A DNA stretch of 64,000 nt from Protula sp. h YS-2021 (GCA_949752745.1 OX457025.1:101810439-101874438), one strand, 5' to 3'; shown: positions 13,409 to 24,095, numbered from the stretch's first letter. The notes: generated by a model from the sequence alone, not told the origin. Numbers and translations are program-made.

Positions 13409-14635
13409 TATTCGATGTCATTTATTTTTGGTGTGAGGTATCCCTAAGGGGTCGTGCATACGGCTTGTGCTTTTCTAGTCGATCGGGTGATTTTTGAATT
13501 TTTGGCGAATTTGTAAAGAAAAAATTTTAAAATGTATCCTCCTACATTTTTGACCGGATGTGATTTATTTTTGGTATGAGGCACCCCTAAAGTGTCGTGC
13601 ATACGGCTTGTGCTTTTTTAGTCGATCGGGCAATTTTAGTATTTTTGGGGAATTTTTTAAGCAAAAATTTAGAAAATAATTCAAAATGCATCTACTCCTA
13701 CAATTTTTATTCGATGTCATTTATTTTTGGTGTGAGGTATCCCTAAGGGGTCGTGCATACGGCTTGTGCTTTTCTAGTCGATCGGGTGATTTTTGGCGAA
13801 TTTTTAAAGAAAAAATTTTAAAATGTATCTCCTACATTTTTGACCGGATGTGATTTAATTTTGGTATGAGGCACCCCTAAAGTGTCGTGCATACGGCTTG
13901 TGCTTTTCTAGTCGATCGGGTGATTTTTGAATTTTTGGCGAATTTTTAAAGAAAAAATTTTAAAATGTGTGTCCTGCTACATTTTTGACCGGGTGTGATT
14001 TATTTTTGGTGTGAGGCACCCCTAAAGGGTCGTGCATACGGCTTGTGCTTTTCTAGTCGATCGGGTGATTTTTGAATTTTTGGGGAATTTTTGAAGAAAA
14101 AAAATTTAAAATGTATCTCGTCCTACATTTTTGATCCGAAACCTCTCAAAGATCCGATGACCCTAAAAGGTCGTGCATACGGCTTGTGCTTTTTAGTCGA
14201 TCGGACAATTTTTGTATTTTTAGGGAGCTTTTGAAGAAAAAAAACTTCTAAATGCATTTTCCCCTACAGTTTTGATCTTTCTCTCTCTCTCTCTCTTTTT
14301 TTTTTTTTTTTTTTTTTTTGTTTGAGGCATCCCTAAGGGGTTGAGCATGCATCTTCTCCTGCAGTTTTGATCAGACATCATTTATTTTGGGGCTGAGGCA
14401 TGCTTAGGGTGTCGTGAATACGGCCTGTGCTTTTCGAGTCGATCAGAATTTTTGGGGAATTTTTGAATAAAAAACTTCAAAATGCATTTCCTCCTACTGT
14501 TTTTATCAGATTTTATTTATTTTTGATACAAGCCGACTTTAGGGGGTCATGCATACGGCTTGTGCTTTTTGAGTGAATTGGAAAACTTTTGAATTTTTTT
14601 CGGAATTTAAAACAAAAATAAATGAATCTTCTCCT
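13409..14635 (+). repeat. Second block of the 147-bp monomer family
   Basis: Same core (GTGCATACGGCTTGTGCTTT) as 1331-2519, at about 13457, 13604, 13757, 13889, 14031 and 14178, with decayed copies near 14411 and 14548. It lacks the hairpin head. A (CT)n(T)n tract at about 14278-14320 interrupts it. Divergence rises toward the right end. Confidence 0.8.
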
Positions 14636-16960
14636 GCAGCGCCTAAACGCAAGTTAAATGAACTTGCGCAGTAGTCAGATTTAACAACCGCACATCGACG
14701 CAAGTTAAATAAACATTCGCATTGGTCCGAAATGTGAACCATTGATGGAAGATAAAGTTGCAAACTGGTCCAAAATAAGCACCGCGCATCAACGCAAGTT
14801 AAATAAACATTCGCAATGGTCCGAAAAAAGAACTACGCGTCGACGCAAATTGAATAGACATGCGCAGTGGTCCGAAATGCGGATCGAGCATCAACGCAAC
14901 CTAAAGAAACATGCGCACTGGTCCGAAATGCGAACCGCGCATCAACGCAAGTTAAATAAATATGCACACTGGTCCGAAAAAAAGAACCGCGCATCAGCGC
15001 AACCCAAAGAAACATGCACACTGTCTGAAATGAGAACCACGCATCAACGCAAGTTAAATAAACATTCGCAGTGGTCCGAAGAAAGAACCACGAATGGACG
15101 CAAGTTGAATAGACATAAGAGTCGGGCATCGACGGGACTGAAATAAACATGCGTTCTGGTCCGAAATGCAATTCGCGTGTCAACGCACGTTGAGTGAACC
15201 TACGCACTGATCCGAAATGCGAACCTCGCATGAACGCAACCTAAAGAAACAGGTACACTTGTCCGAATTCCGAACCGCTCCTCAGCGCAAGTTAAATACA
15301 CATTTGCACTGATCTAAAATAAGTACCGAGCACCAACACAAGTTAAATAAATATGCGCACTGGTCCAAAATGCGAACCACGCATCAACACAAGTTAAATA
15401 AACGTGCGCACTGGTGGAAAATGCGAAACGTTCATTAACGCAAGCTAAATAAACAAACACACTGGTCAGAAATGGGAACCGAGCATTAACGCAAGTTAAA
15501 TAAACATGCGCACTGGTTAGAAATGCGAACCGAACTGCGCATTAACGCAAGTTAAATAACGTGCGCACTATTCAAAATAAGAACTGCGTATCAACGCAAC
15601 TTAAATAAACATGCGCACTGGTCCAGAATAAGAACCACGCATCAACTCAAATTAAAGAAATATGCGCATTGGCCTGAAATAAGAACCGCACATCGACACA
15701 CGTTAAATAAACATGCGCAGTGGTTCGAAATGCGAACCACGCGCCAACGGAAGTTAAATAAATATTTGCACTGGTCCAAAATAAGCACCGCGCATCAACG
15801 CAAGTTAAATAAACATGCGCACTGGTCCGAAATTCGAACTGCTCATCAACGCAAGTTGAATAAACATGTGCACTGGTCCAAAATGCAAACCGCGCACCAA
15901 CGCAAGTTAGATTAACATATGCACACGTCCAAAATAAGCACCGTGCATCAACGCAAGATAGATAAACATGCAAACTCTTCCGAAATGCGAACCGCGCATC
16001 AAGGCAACCTAAGGAAACTTGTACACTTGTCCAAAATAAGTACCGCTCATCAACGCAAGTAAAATAAACATGCGCACTGATCCGAAATAAGAACCGCACA
16101 TCAACACAAGTAAATAAACATGCGCATTGATCCGAAAGAAGAACCGCACATCAACACAAGGTAAATAAACATGCGCACTGATCCGAAATAAGAACCGCAC
16201 ATCAACACAAGGTAAAAAAACATGGGCGCTGGTCCGAAATGCCAACCGCACATCAACGCAAGTTAAATAAACATGTGCACTGGTCCAAAATAAGCACCGC
16301 GCATCAACGCAAGTTAAATAAACATGCGCACTGGTCCGAAATTCGAACCGCGCGTCAACGCAAGTTAAATAAACATGCGCACCGTGCAAGTTAGATAAAC
16401 ATGTGCACTGGTCCAAAATAAGCACCGCGCATCAACGCAAGTTAAATAAACGTGCGCACTGGTCCGAAATTCGAACCGCGCATCAACGCCACTTAAATAA
16501 ACGTGTGGAGTGGTTCGAAATGTGAACCATGCTCCAACGCAAGTTAAATAAACATTTGTACTGGTCCAGAATAAGTACCGCGCATCAATGCAAGTTAAAT
16601 AAACATGCGCACTGGTCCGATATTCGAACCGCGCGTCAACGCAAGTTAAATAAACATGCGCACCGTGCAAGTTAAGATAAACATGCAAACTCTTCCGAAA
16701 TGCGAACCGCGCATCAAGACAACCTAAGGAAACTTGCGCACTTGTCCAAAATAAGTACCGCTCATCAACGGAAGTAAAATAAACATGCGCATTGGTCTGG
16801 AATAAGAACCGCGCATTAATCTTTATTAAGTTAAATGAACATGTGCACGGTTCCAAAATGAGAGCCGCGCATCAACGCAAATTAAATAAACATGCGTACT
16901 TGTCTGAATAAGAACCGCGCATCGAGGCAAGTTACATAAATATGCGCACTGGTCCGAAAT
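14636..16960 (+). repeat. 51-bp minisatellite array
   Basis: Unit of about 51 bp built from CATCAACGCAAGTTAAATAA, ACATGCGCACTGGTCCGAAA and TGCGAACCGCG. There are roughly 40 copies with many point changes and some indels. The unit is 17 codons long, so it creates repetitive open frames that are not genes. The two flanks carry the segmental duplicates 12895-13408 and 16700-17226. Confidence 0.9.
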
Positions 16961-17226
16961 GCGAGCTTGTTTGAAGGTATCTATGGCAGACTATCCAGTC
17001 TACCAGAGATACAAAAAATCTGTTCCCCATTTTTCACGTAAAGAAATCTTTATATGCATTTATCGGTCTATGTTCTGGTCCGGTGCTAAATTAATTATTG
17101 AGCTAGCTCTTTGCCGTCTCATCTTTTGAAGCCCGATATTTCAGGGAAATTCCTTCGCTCATGCACGCTGGAATGGGTCTTATTGCTTTTCGTAAGCTGG
17201 GACTTTGTCCTTGGACAAACTTGTTA
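16700..17226 (+). repeat. Segmental duplication, copy 2
   Basis: Matches 12895-13408 and ends with the same TGGGACTTTGTCCTTGGACA segment, about 100 bp before the exon 2 acceptor. Between 17259 and 17281 is a T-run that may act as a distant pyrimidine tract. Confidence 0.85.
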
Positions 17227-17324
17227 CATATTGTTATTATCACTGTTATAATTATTGTTTTTTTTTTTTTTTTTTTTTTTTGTTGTTTTGTTGAGGAAGT
17301 TGTGTGCGTTTTGTATGCTTACAG

Positions 17325-17519
17325 AGCTACCAGCCGCCTACCCAAGACCCCGCTATCTTAGCTTTCCAGCGGGCACCGGCGCCCACCCAGTCTATGGCCA
17401 GCACCAATCTCACCACCGCCTTGACTAATCTTATCCGCAGTCCTGGCCCGGTGCCCACTTCTCCGCTCGCCACCACCAACAATAGCATCCGTGAAACGGG
17501 CATCATCGACAAGCTCCAA
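17325..17519 (+). CDS. CSDE1: CSDE1 exon 2: low-complexity N-terminus and start of cold-shock domain 1
   Basis: The acceptor GCTTACAG ends at 17324 and the donor GTAAGT begins at 17520; both sides are phase 0. It encodes 65 residues: a Pro/Ser/Thr-rich, probably disordered leader (SYQPPTQDPAIL...) and then RETGIIDKLQ, the first strand of cold-shock domain 1. Vertebrate CSDE1 has RETG-I/V-I-E/D-KL at the same place. The protein binds purine-rich RNA and acts in translation control and mRNA turnover. Confidence 0.85.
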
Positions 17520-17680
17520 GTAAGTGATCGTGACCACCATCTGGATTTTTTTTTTTTTTTTGGGGGGGGGGGTGGGGAGGGCTGGGCTGTCTACGATCGT
17601 TTACTGCTTCATGACTGACAGCGCTCGTCATTGTGTTGTTTCGGGAGATTTGAGAGTAGGAAGGGTGTGGCTATGCACAG

Positions 17681-18027
17681 CAGGGGTGCACGTAAGACCT
17701 TCGCATTTCGCCATGGCGAAGGTGAAATCCATTTGTCGAAGGTCAACAGATTCACCTCGCCAACTTGGCGAAGGTGAATTTTTTTCATAATCAAGCTTGA
17801 TGAAAGCTACTAATCGGTCAGGACTGAGTGACTACCGATGTAGCTCTATAAAGACATAAACTGGACAATATAGTGAAGAAGATGTATAGTTTATATGCAA
17901 TAAACAAATCAAGTTACAGTTTTAGTAAGAGGGTTAATTTGGTGAAAGTGAATTCGAATTGGCGATGGTGAGCTGAACGTCCTTCCCCAAATTGGCGAAG
18001 GTAAAAAAATCCTTATGTGCACCCCTG
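17681..18027. mobile_element. 347-bp inverted-repeat element (hAT-like MITE) in intron 2
   Basis: Left end CAGGGGTGCACGTAAG (17681-17696) is matched by the inverted right end CTTATGTGCACCCCTG (18012-18027) with one mismatch. GCACAG directly flanks both ends (17675-17680 and 18028-18033), consistent with a target-site duplication. CAGGGGTG-type ends are typical of hAT elements, although those usually give 8-bp duplications. The interior repeats TTGGCGAAGGT and has a TTCGCCATGGCGAA palindrome. No transposase is present. Confidence 0.65.
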
Positions 18028-18452
18028 GCACAGGCTGCCTGTCACCTGGTACAGGGTCTGGCAAAGTCGCGGTGAATGTGTTTGCGTTCAGGATTGTGTG
18101 ATTGCGTGGTGTAGCAAATTCCACATGGAATAACTGTGAGGCTACTGTGTCGGAAAAATTATAAAGCAGAATTTATTTTAAAATCAAAAATAGTAAGTGT
18201 GGCACATATGAGAAGCCGTGTGAGTCACATCAAGTACGGTCTTGTATGTCTGGCTACGTCGACGGCTAGTGTAAGGAGCACTGCGTTGTGTTCGGAACTG
18301 GGCGAATGTGTCTGGAGTAAGATGGAAGAACGCTGAGAGCGTACTATATAAAAAAATATGTAAATAAATTAAAAATTAAAAAAAAAAAGGATAAAAACGT
18401 GGTGTGTACGTTCTGCCGACCTGGCGTTGTATATATGACGTGGGTTTTGCAG

Positions 18453-18549
18453 CATTCCTACGGCTTCATCCAGTGCTGCGAGAGGGACACGAGGCTCTTC
18501 TTTCACTTCAGCGAGTACAGCGGTCACCTGGAGAGTATGGCCGTCGGTG
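18453..18549 (+). CDS. CSDE1: CSDE1 exon 3: core of cold-shock domain 1
   Basis: The acceptor GGGTTTTGCAG ends at 18452 and the donor GTAAGTGT begins at 18550; phase 0 in and phase 1 out. It carries both nucleic-acid-binding motifs of the domain, SYGFIQC (RNP1-like) and LFFHFSEY (RNP2-like), then SGHLESMAVG. The last 29 bases and the donor are repeated downstream as a minisatellite, so the true donor is the first of about seven. Confidence 0.93.
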
Positions 18550-19215
18550 GTAAGTGTCGCCTTGTCATGTAGATAACGCACCCCCACCCCCTCCCCATCA
18601 CATCCCCTCCCCCCGCCCCAGCGGTCACCCGGAGAGTATGGCCGTCGGTGGTGAGTGTCGCCTTGTTATGTCGATAACTACTCCCCCCCCCCACCCCTCA
18701 CGCCGCCCCAGCGGTCACCTGGAGAGCATGGCCGTCGGTGGTGAGTGTCGCCTTGTTATGTAGATAACGCACCCCCACCCCCTCACCCGAACCGCCCCAG
18801 CGGTCACCTGGAGAGCATGGCCGTTGGTGGTAAGTGTCGCCTTGTCATGTAGATAACGCACCCCCACCCCCTCCCCATCACACCTCCCCCCGCCCCAGCG
18901 GTCACCCGGAGAGTATGGCCGTCGGGGGTGAGTGTCGCCTTGTTATGTCGATAACTACCCCCCCACCCCTCACGCCGCCCCAGCGGTCACCTGGAGAGCA
19001 TGGCCGTCGGTGGTGAGTGTCGCCTTGTTATGTAGATAATGCACCCCCACCCCCTCACCCGAACCGCCCCAGCGGTCACCTGGAGTGCATGGCCGTTGGT
19101 GGTAAGTGTCGCCTTGTTATGTAGATAACTAACCCCCCCCCTCCCCCCGCCCCAGCAGAGAGCTGGAGAGTATGTACAGTACAGATCAGTAACCCCTCCC
19201 CTCCCAGCGGTCACC
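18521..19215 (+). repeat. Tandem array of the exon 3 3' end plus splice donor
   Basis: The first unit is the real exon edge. Six more copies begin near 18622, 18711, 18799, 18897, 18985 and 19073, with fragments at about 19154 and 19207. Each has CGGTCACCTGGAGAGTATGG, CCGTCGGTG and a donor GTAAGTG or GTGAGTG, followed by CGCCTTGTTATGTAGATAAC and a C-rich run ending CCCCAG. Every unit therefore has a pyrimidine tract with AG, 29 exon-like bases and a GT donor. Unit length is 88-101 bp. Confidence 0.9.
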
Positions 19216-19397
19216 TGGAGAGTAAAAACAAAATAAAACAATAATAAATTTAACAAGGGCCAGTCTGGTCTTGGCATTTTTTTTTCGACTTTAAGAATTG
19301 AAAATTGGAATAGGAGACGAACGTGAAGTTACTGGAAAGAAAGTGAAAAGGAGAATGAAAAAGAAACATTCCTGTCAGTATTTGTGGAGTAGGGTTG

Positions 19398-19568
19398 GAA
19401 TGAGCACGTGCCGCAGGAATGAGCACGTGCCGCAGGAATGAGCACGTGCCGCAGGAATGAGCACGTGCCGCAGGAATGAATACGTGCCGCAGGAATGAGC
19501 ACGTGCCGCAGGAATGAATACGTGCCGCAGGAATGAGCACGTGCCGCAGGAATGAGCACGTGCCGCTG
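19398..19568. repeat. 19-bp array rich in CACGTG E-boxes
   Basis: Nine copies of GAATGAGCACGTGCCGCAG. Seven keep the palindrome GCACGTGC and two have TACGTG. It lies in CSDE1 intron 3. CACGTG is the canonical E-box bound by MYC/MAX- and USF-type bHLH factors. Function here is not shown. Confidence 0.9.
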
Positions 19569-19715
19569 CAGCAAAAGTGAAGTTCGTGGGTGAGGGAGGA
19601 GGAGGGGGGGAGAGAGAGGGAGGCATTTGACAATAATTAAATAATGAACTGGGTATGACATTACATTTTGAATTTCCTGCTCTGGCCGATGTGTGGCGTT
19701 TGTGTGCGCTTGCAG

Positions 19716-19882
19716 AAAACGTGGAGTTTCAGATGTCGTTTGACCGGCGCACGGGTAAGCCGATCGCCGTGTCGGTCGTCAAGATCGCCGCCGGCAGCGC
19801 CACCTTCGAGGTCATCAATGAGAAGCGCGTCCACGGCCCGGTGGTGGTGGAGGCGAAGCCTGTCAAGACCAAAGTAGGCTCG
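19716..19882 (+). CDS. CSDE1: CSDE1 exon 4: end of cold-shock domain 1 and linker
   Basis: The acceptor GCGCTTGCAG ends at 19715 and the donor GTAAGTGCC begins at 19883. Phase 1 is completed by G from exon 3 to give GENVEFQMS. The signature FDRRTGKPIAVSVVKI closes domain 1 and matches the SSDRRTGKPIAV segment of vertebrate CSDE1. A linker ending VEAKPVKTKVGS follows, the entry to non-canonical domain 2. Exon bases are GC-rich, unlike the AT-rich flanks. Confidence 0.93.
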
Positions 19883-20240
19883 GTAAGTGCCGGGGGGGGG
19901 GGAGGGGGATGGAGGGAGGGGGTGTGGTAGAGGCGAAGCCAGTCAAGACCAAAGTAGGCTCGGTAAGTGCCGGGGGGGGGGGGGGAGGGGGGGGTGAAGG
20001 GAGGGGGTGTGGTAGAAGCATGTCAAGACCAAACCAGGCTCGTTAAGTGCCGGAGAGGGGGCGGATCAAGGTAGTTCTGTAGGTGCCGGAGAAGGTGAGC
20101 GTAATGAAGGTGAAGCCTGTCCAGACCAATCTGGGGGGGGGGGGGGGGGGGAGGGGGCGCATTGGCGAGCGTGCAGGAGGCCAAGCCGGCAAAGAGCAAG
20201 CTAGGCACAGTAATGGTTTGAGGAGGGAGGGGGGGGGGGG
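19841..20240 (+). repeat. Duplicated exon 4 3' end and donor, decaying series
   Basis: Copy 1 is the real exon edge. Copy 2 (about 19922-19985) keeps GTCAAGACCAAAGTAGGCTC and an intact donor GTAAGTGCC at 19963, exactly 80 bp downstream. Copy 3 (about 20008) has its donor altered to GTTAAGTGCC. Copies 4 and 5 (about 20098 and 20165) are weaker. Poly-G runs of 9-15 bases follow each. Use of the second donor would run into a TAG, so it predicts a premature stop. Confidence 0.85.
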
Positions 20241-20329
20241 GGGTACGGGCAAGGTCTACTCGGGGTGGGAAAGCACGCGCGGGGATTTCTTCAGGGACAT
20301 TGCCTTATGGATAGGGGACGTTGCCTAAC

Positions 20330-20540
20330 GTACAGGGCGTGAAGACGTGTGACGCACGCGCGGCATTGTCTGACGTGCATAGAGTCGGGTGATGTGCGCT
20401 GTCTGACGTGCGTGCAGACGTTGTGTGACGCACGCGCGGCATTGTCTGACGTGCGTGTAGACGTTGTGTGACGCATGCGCGGCATTGTCTGACGTGCGGA
20501 CAGACGTTGTGTGACGCACGCACGGCATTGTCTGACATGC
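20330..20540. repeat. 43-bp minisatellite ahead of exon 5
   Basis: Four to five copies of GTTGTGTGACGCACGCGCGG followed by CATTGTCTGACGTGCGTGTA and GAC. CpG-rich, in CSDE1 intron 4, ending about 20 bp before the exon 5 acceptor. Confidence 0.85.
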
Positions 20541-20560
20541 TGGGGTTTGATTGCTTTCAG

Positions 20561-20715
20561 CCCAGCAATCCGCTGCTGCAGGACGGCTTGGGGCGCGTGA
20601 GCTACGAGGAGTGCGGCGAGCATTTCTTCATCCCGTACGCGCTCGAGGACGTGGAGAATGGTACCAAGATACGCAAGGGCGACGAGGTCTCCTTCCTCAT
20701 TTGTACCAACAAGAG
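20561..20715 (+). CDS. CSDE1: CSDE1 exon 5: non-canonical cold-shock domain 2
   Basis: The acceptor TTGCTTTCAG ends at 20560 and the donor GTAAGG begins at 20716; phase 0 in and phase 2 out. It encodes GRVSYEECGEHFFIPYALED followed by VENGTKIRKGDEVSFLI, the counterpart of the YERNGEVFYLTYTPEDVEGN region of vertebrate CSDE1. Domains of this kind keep the fold but lack the RNA-contacting aromatic motifs. Confidence 0.92.
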
Positions 20716-20893
20716 GTAAGGACTGACCCGTAGATCTCTCCCTCCCTCCCCCCCCCCCCCCGCATCCACGCCATTACACAGTTTTTTTCACATTACACCT
20801 TATAATAACGTGCGCATTGACCTGTGTGCGTGCTACTCACCGTGCTGTGTTTCGGGAGCGGGAACATTGTGTGGACGTGACGTTGTGTTTCAG

Positions 20894-21107
20894 GAACGGC
20901 AACGTGCGCGCCGTACAGATCCGCCTGGTGGCCGCCTGTGAGCCGGAGCGTTGCCAGGGCGTCGTCTGCTCCATGAAGGATGGCTACGGCTTCATCGAGC
21001 GTGCCGACGTCGTCAAGGAGATCTTCTTCCACTACAGCGAGTACGAGGGTGACGTGGCCGCTGTCGTGCTCGGCGAAGATGTCGAATTCACCGTGCAAAC
21101 CAGAAAC
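20894..21107 (+). CDS. CSDE1: CSDE1 exon 6: cold-shock domain 3
   Basis: The acceptor TTGTGTTTCAG ends at 20893 and the donor GTAAGTCC begins at 21108; phase 2 in and phase 0 out. The domain reads CQGVVCSMKDGYGFIERADV and EIFFHYSEYEGDV, with both RNA-binding motifs intact, then LGEDVEFTVQTRN. It is one of the best conserved parts of CSDE1. A decayed copy of the acceptor and exon start sits just upstream at about 20841-20873. Confidence 0.94.
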
Positions 21108-21440
21108 GTAAGTCCCTCCCCCACTCCCGTTTCCCACCCTTCCCCCCCCCTCCAAGAAATATGTATGTACACAGACACACAAACATATTTATTATATATA
21201 TAAATAATAAATGATTTGAAAATCTAGCAATTTTTCTGTCGTTACCACCAACAAAATTACGATTTCGCATGCTACGTTCTTCATAATGAAGCCCAATACT
21301 ATACTTATCCCTTCCCGACGCCAAGCAAAAGACTTCTAGATTTCTTATTGCTTCATAAACCTTTAAATTCTTGTTAAAAAAAATAGCTCAAGATTTACTT
21401 CAGACCGATCCCGTGACGCCATGTGCTTTGTGGCCGCCAG

Positions 21441-21610
21441 GGCAAGGACGTGGCGGTGGACATCCGGTCGCTGCCCGAGGGCACCGTCATCTTCGAGGAC
21501 GTGGGCGTGGAGAAGAGGCGCGGCCGCATCATCAAGACGCTCAAGTCGTCGCGCGGACGCAAGTCGAGCGACCCCCTCGCCGGCAGGATCGTCTACGAAA
21601 CTGTCAAGGG
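21441..21610 (+). CDS. CSDE1: CSDE1 exon 7: end of domain 3, start of non-canonical domain 4
   Basis: The acceptor GTGGCCGCCAG ends at 21440 and the donor GTGAGT begins at 21611; phase 0 in and phase 2 out. It encodes GKDVAVDIRSLPEGTVIFED, the closing strands of domain 3, then a basic linker with RRGRIIKTLKSSRGRKSSDP and LAGRIVYETVKG. The SLPEGTVIFED block matches the family closely. Confidence 0.93.
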
Positions 21611-21991
21611 GTGAGTGATCCGTCAAAGTGGGGCTCTGTTGTCACGGAGTGAGGGGTCCGCAATGACGGCTTCGCATTGGGTGCCATGGCCACTCGTTCA
21701 GTTCGCTTAATGTTTGCTACATTTAAGCACATTGACGTGTATTTCGCGGTCCATCCATGCGTTGTTTGAGAAGGCTTCTTGAGCCTTTATAAAATACGGT
21801 ATTTTCGGTGTGGTGCCGCTGTCAAACCTGCGCTCGATCCTATCCAATTGGAAAAAGAGAATTAGGGGCTTTACATTAGACCCGTGAAAGCCATCGCACA
21901 CAGCACTACCTGTTGGAAGTGGGGGGGGGGGGGGGGGGTTGGTGAGGAGGAAGATTTTTCAGGTGTTTACGGGCTGCCAACGTGTTGACAG

Positions 21992-22163
21992 GTCGATTGA
22001 GATCCCGTACGGCGACAAGGACCAGAAGGGCGACTACACGCTGCAGGTGGGCGACCTCATCGACTTCCACATCGCCACGGACCGGCGCGACAAGCTGCAG
22101 CGCGCCACGGGCATCCAGCTCGTCGCCGACACCTTCAAGATCAGCGGCGAGAAGCGCGAGGCC
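21992..22163 (+). CDS. CSDE1: CSDE1 exon 8: non-canonical cold-shock domain 4
   Basis: The acceptor CGTGTTGACAG ends at 21991 and the donor GTAAGT begins at 22164; phase 2 in and phase 0 out. Key segments are IPYGDKDQKGDYTLQVGDLI, FHIATDRRDKLQRATGIQ and ADTFKISGEKREA. An earlier AG (TTTTTCAG, ending about 21960) would put the exon out of frame, which fixes the start. A 1.9-kb 38-bp minisatellite begins just after the donor. Confidence 0.93.
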
Positions 22164-22186
22164 GTAAGTCTGATGTGTTCACTCGC

Positions 22187-24095
22187 AGCTCTCGTGTTCG
22201 TGCCGTGTTGACTCCAGGGACCGAAGCTCTCGTGTTCGTGCCGTGTTGACACCAGGGACTGAAGCTCTCGTGTTCGTGCCGTGTTGACACCAGTGACCGA
22301 AGCTCTCGTATTCGTGCCGTGTTGACACCAGGGACCAAAGCTCTCGTGTTCGTGCCGTGTTGACACCAGGGACCGAAGCTCTCGCGTTCGTGCAGTGTTG
22401 ACATCAGGGACCGAAGCTCTCGTGTTCGTGCCGTGTTGACACCATTGACCGAAGCTCTCGTGTTCGTGCCGTGTTGACACCAGGGACCGAAACTCTCGTG
22501 TTCGTGCCGTGTTGACATCAGGGACCGAAGCTCTCGTGTTCGTGCCGTGTTGACACCAGGGACCGAAGCTCTCGTGTTCGTGCCGTGTTGACACCAGGGA
22601 CTGAAGCTCTCGTGTTCGTGCCGTGTTGACACCAGTGACCGAAGCTCTCGTATTCGTGCCGTGTTGACACCAGGGACCAAAGCTCTCGTGTTCGTGCCGT
22701 GTTGACACCAGGGACCGAAGCTCTCGCGTTCGTGCAGTGTTGACATCAGGGACCGAAGCTCTCGTGTTCGTGCCGTGTCGACACCATTGACCGAAGCTCT
22801 CGTGTTCGTGCCGTGTTGACACCAGGGACCGAAGCTCTCGTGTTCGTGCCGTGTTGACACCAGGGACCGAAGCTCTCGTGTTCATGCCGTGTTGACATTA
22901 GGGACCGAAGCTCTCGTGTTCGTGCCGTGTTGACACCAGGGACCGAAGCTCTCGTGTTCGTGCCGTGTTGACACCAGGGACCGAAGCTCTAGTGTTCGTG
23001 CCGTGTTGACACCAGGGACCGAAGCCCTCGTGTTCGTGCCGTGTTGACACCAGGGACCGAAGCTCTCTTGTTCGTGCCCTGTTGACACCAGGGACCGAAG
23101 CTCTCGCGTTCGTGCCCTGTTGACACCAGGGACCAAAGCTCTCGTGTTCGTGCCGTGTTGACACCAGGGACCGAAGCTCTCGTGTTCGTGTCGTGTTGAC
23201 ACCAGGGATCGAAGCTCTCGCGTTCGTGCCGTGTTGACACCAGGGACCCAAACTCTCGCGTTCGTGCCGTGTTGACTCCAGGGACCGAAGCTCTCTTGTT
23301 CGTGCCGTGTTGACACCATCGACCGAAGCTCTCGTGTTCGTGCCGTGTTGACACCATTGACCGAAGCTCTCGTGTTCGTGCCGTGTTGACACCAGGGACC
23401 GAAGCTCTCTTGTTCGTGCCGTGTTGACACCAGGGACCGAAGCTCTCGTGTTCGTGCCGTGTTGACACCATTGACCGAAGCTCTCGTGTTCGCGCCGTCC
23501 TGACACCAGGGACCGAAGCTCTCGTGTTCGTGCCGTGTTGACACCAGGGAGCGAAGCTCTCGCGTTCGTGCCGTGTTGACAAGAGGGACCGAAGCTCTCG
23601 TGTTCGTGCCGTGTTGACACCAGGGACCGAAGCTCTCGTGTTCGTGCCGTGTTGACACCAGGGACCGAAGCTCTCGCGTTCGTGCCGTGTTGACACCAGG
23701 GACCAAAGCTCTCGTGTTCGTGCCGTGTTGACACCAGGGACCGAAGCTCTCGTGTTCGTGCCGTGTTGACACCAGGGACTGAAGCTCTCGTGTTCGTGCC
23801 GTGTTGACACCAGGGACCGAAGCTCTCGTGTTCGTGCCGTGTTGACACCAGGGACCGAAGCTCTCGTGTTCGTGCCGTGTTGACACCAGGGACCGAAGCT
23901 CTCGTGTTCGTGCCGTGTTGACACCATTGACCGAAGCTCTCGTGTTCGTGCCGTGTTGGCACCAGGGACGGAAGCTCTCTTGTTCGTGCCGTGTTGACAC
24001 CAGGGACCGAAGCTCTCGTGTTCGTGCCGTGTTGACACCAGGGAACGAAGCTCTTGCGTTCGTGCCGTGTTGACACCAGGGACCGAAGCTCTCGT
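22187..24095. repeat. 38-bp minisatellite filling intron 8, about 50 copies
   Basis: Unit GAAGCTCTCGTGTTCGTGCC followed by GTGTTGACACCAGGGACC. Copies are very similar. A block of nine units (342 bp) recurs, shown by the same ordered variants (TATTCGTGCC, then GACCAAAG, then GCAGTGTTGACATC) at about 22310-22400 and 22650-22745. Three units make 38 codons without stops, so long false ORFs appear on the - strand in all frames. The array starts about 23 bp after the donor. Confidence 0.95.

Noticed and set aside
14742..16856. ORFs with repeated MRTAHQRKLNKHAHWSE
   Set aside because: 17-codon echo of the 51-bp minisatellite, with no conserved product and frequent frame breaks.
20291..20623. - strand ORFs with repeated VRQCRACVTQRL
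   Set aside because: Produced by the 43-bp CpG-rich minisatellite ahead of exon 5.
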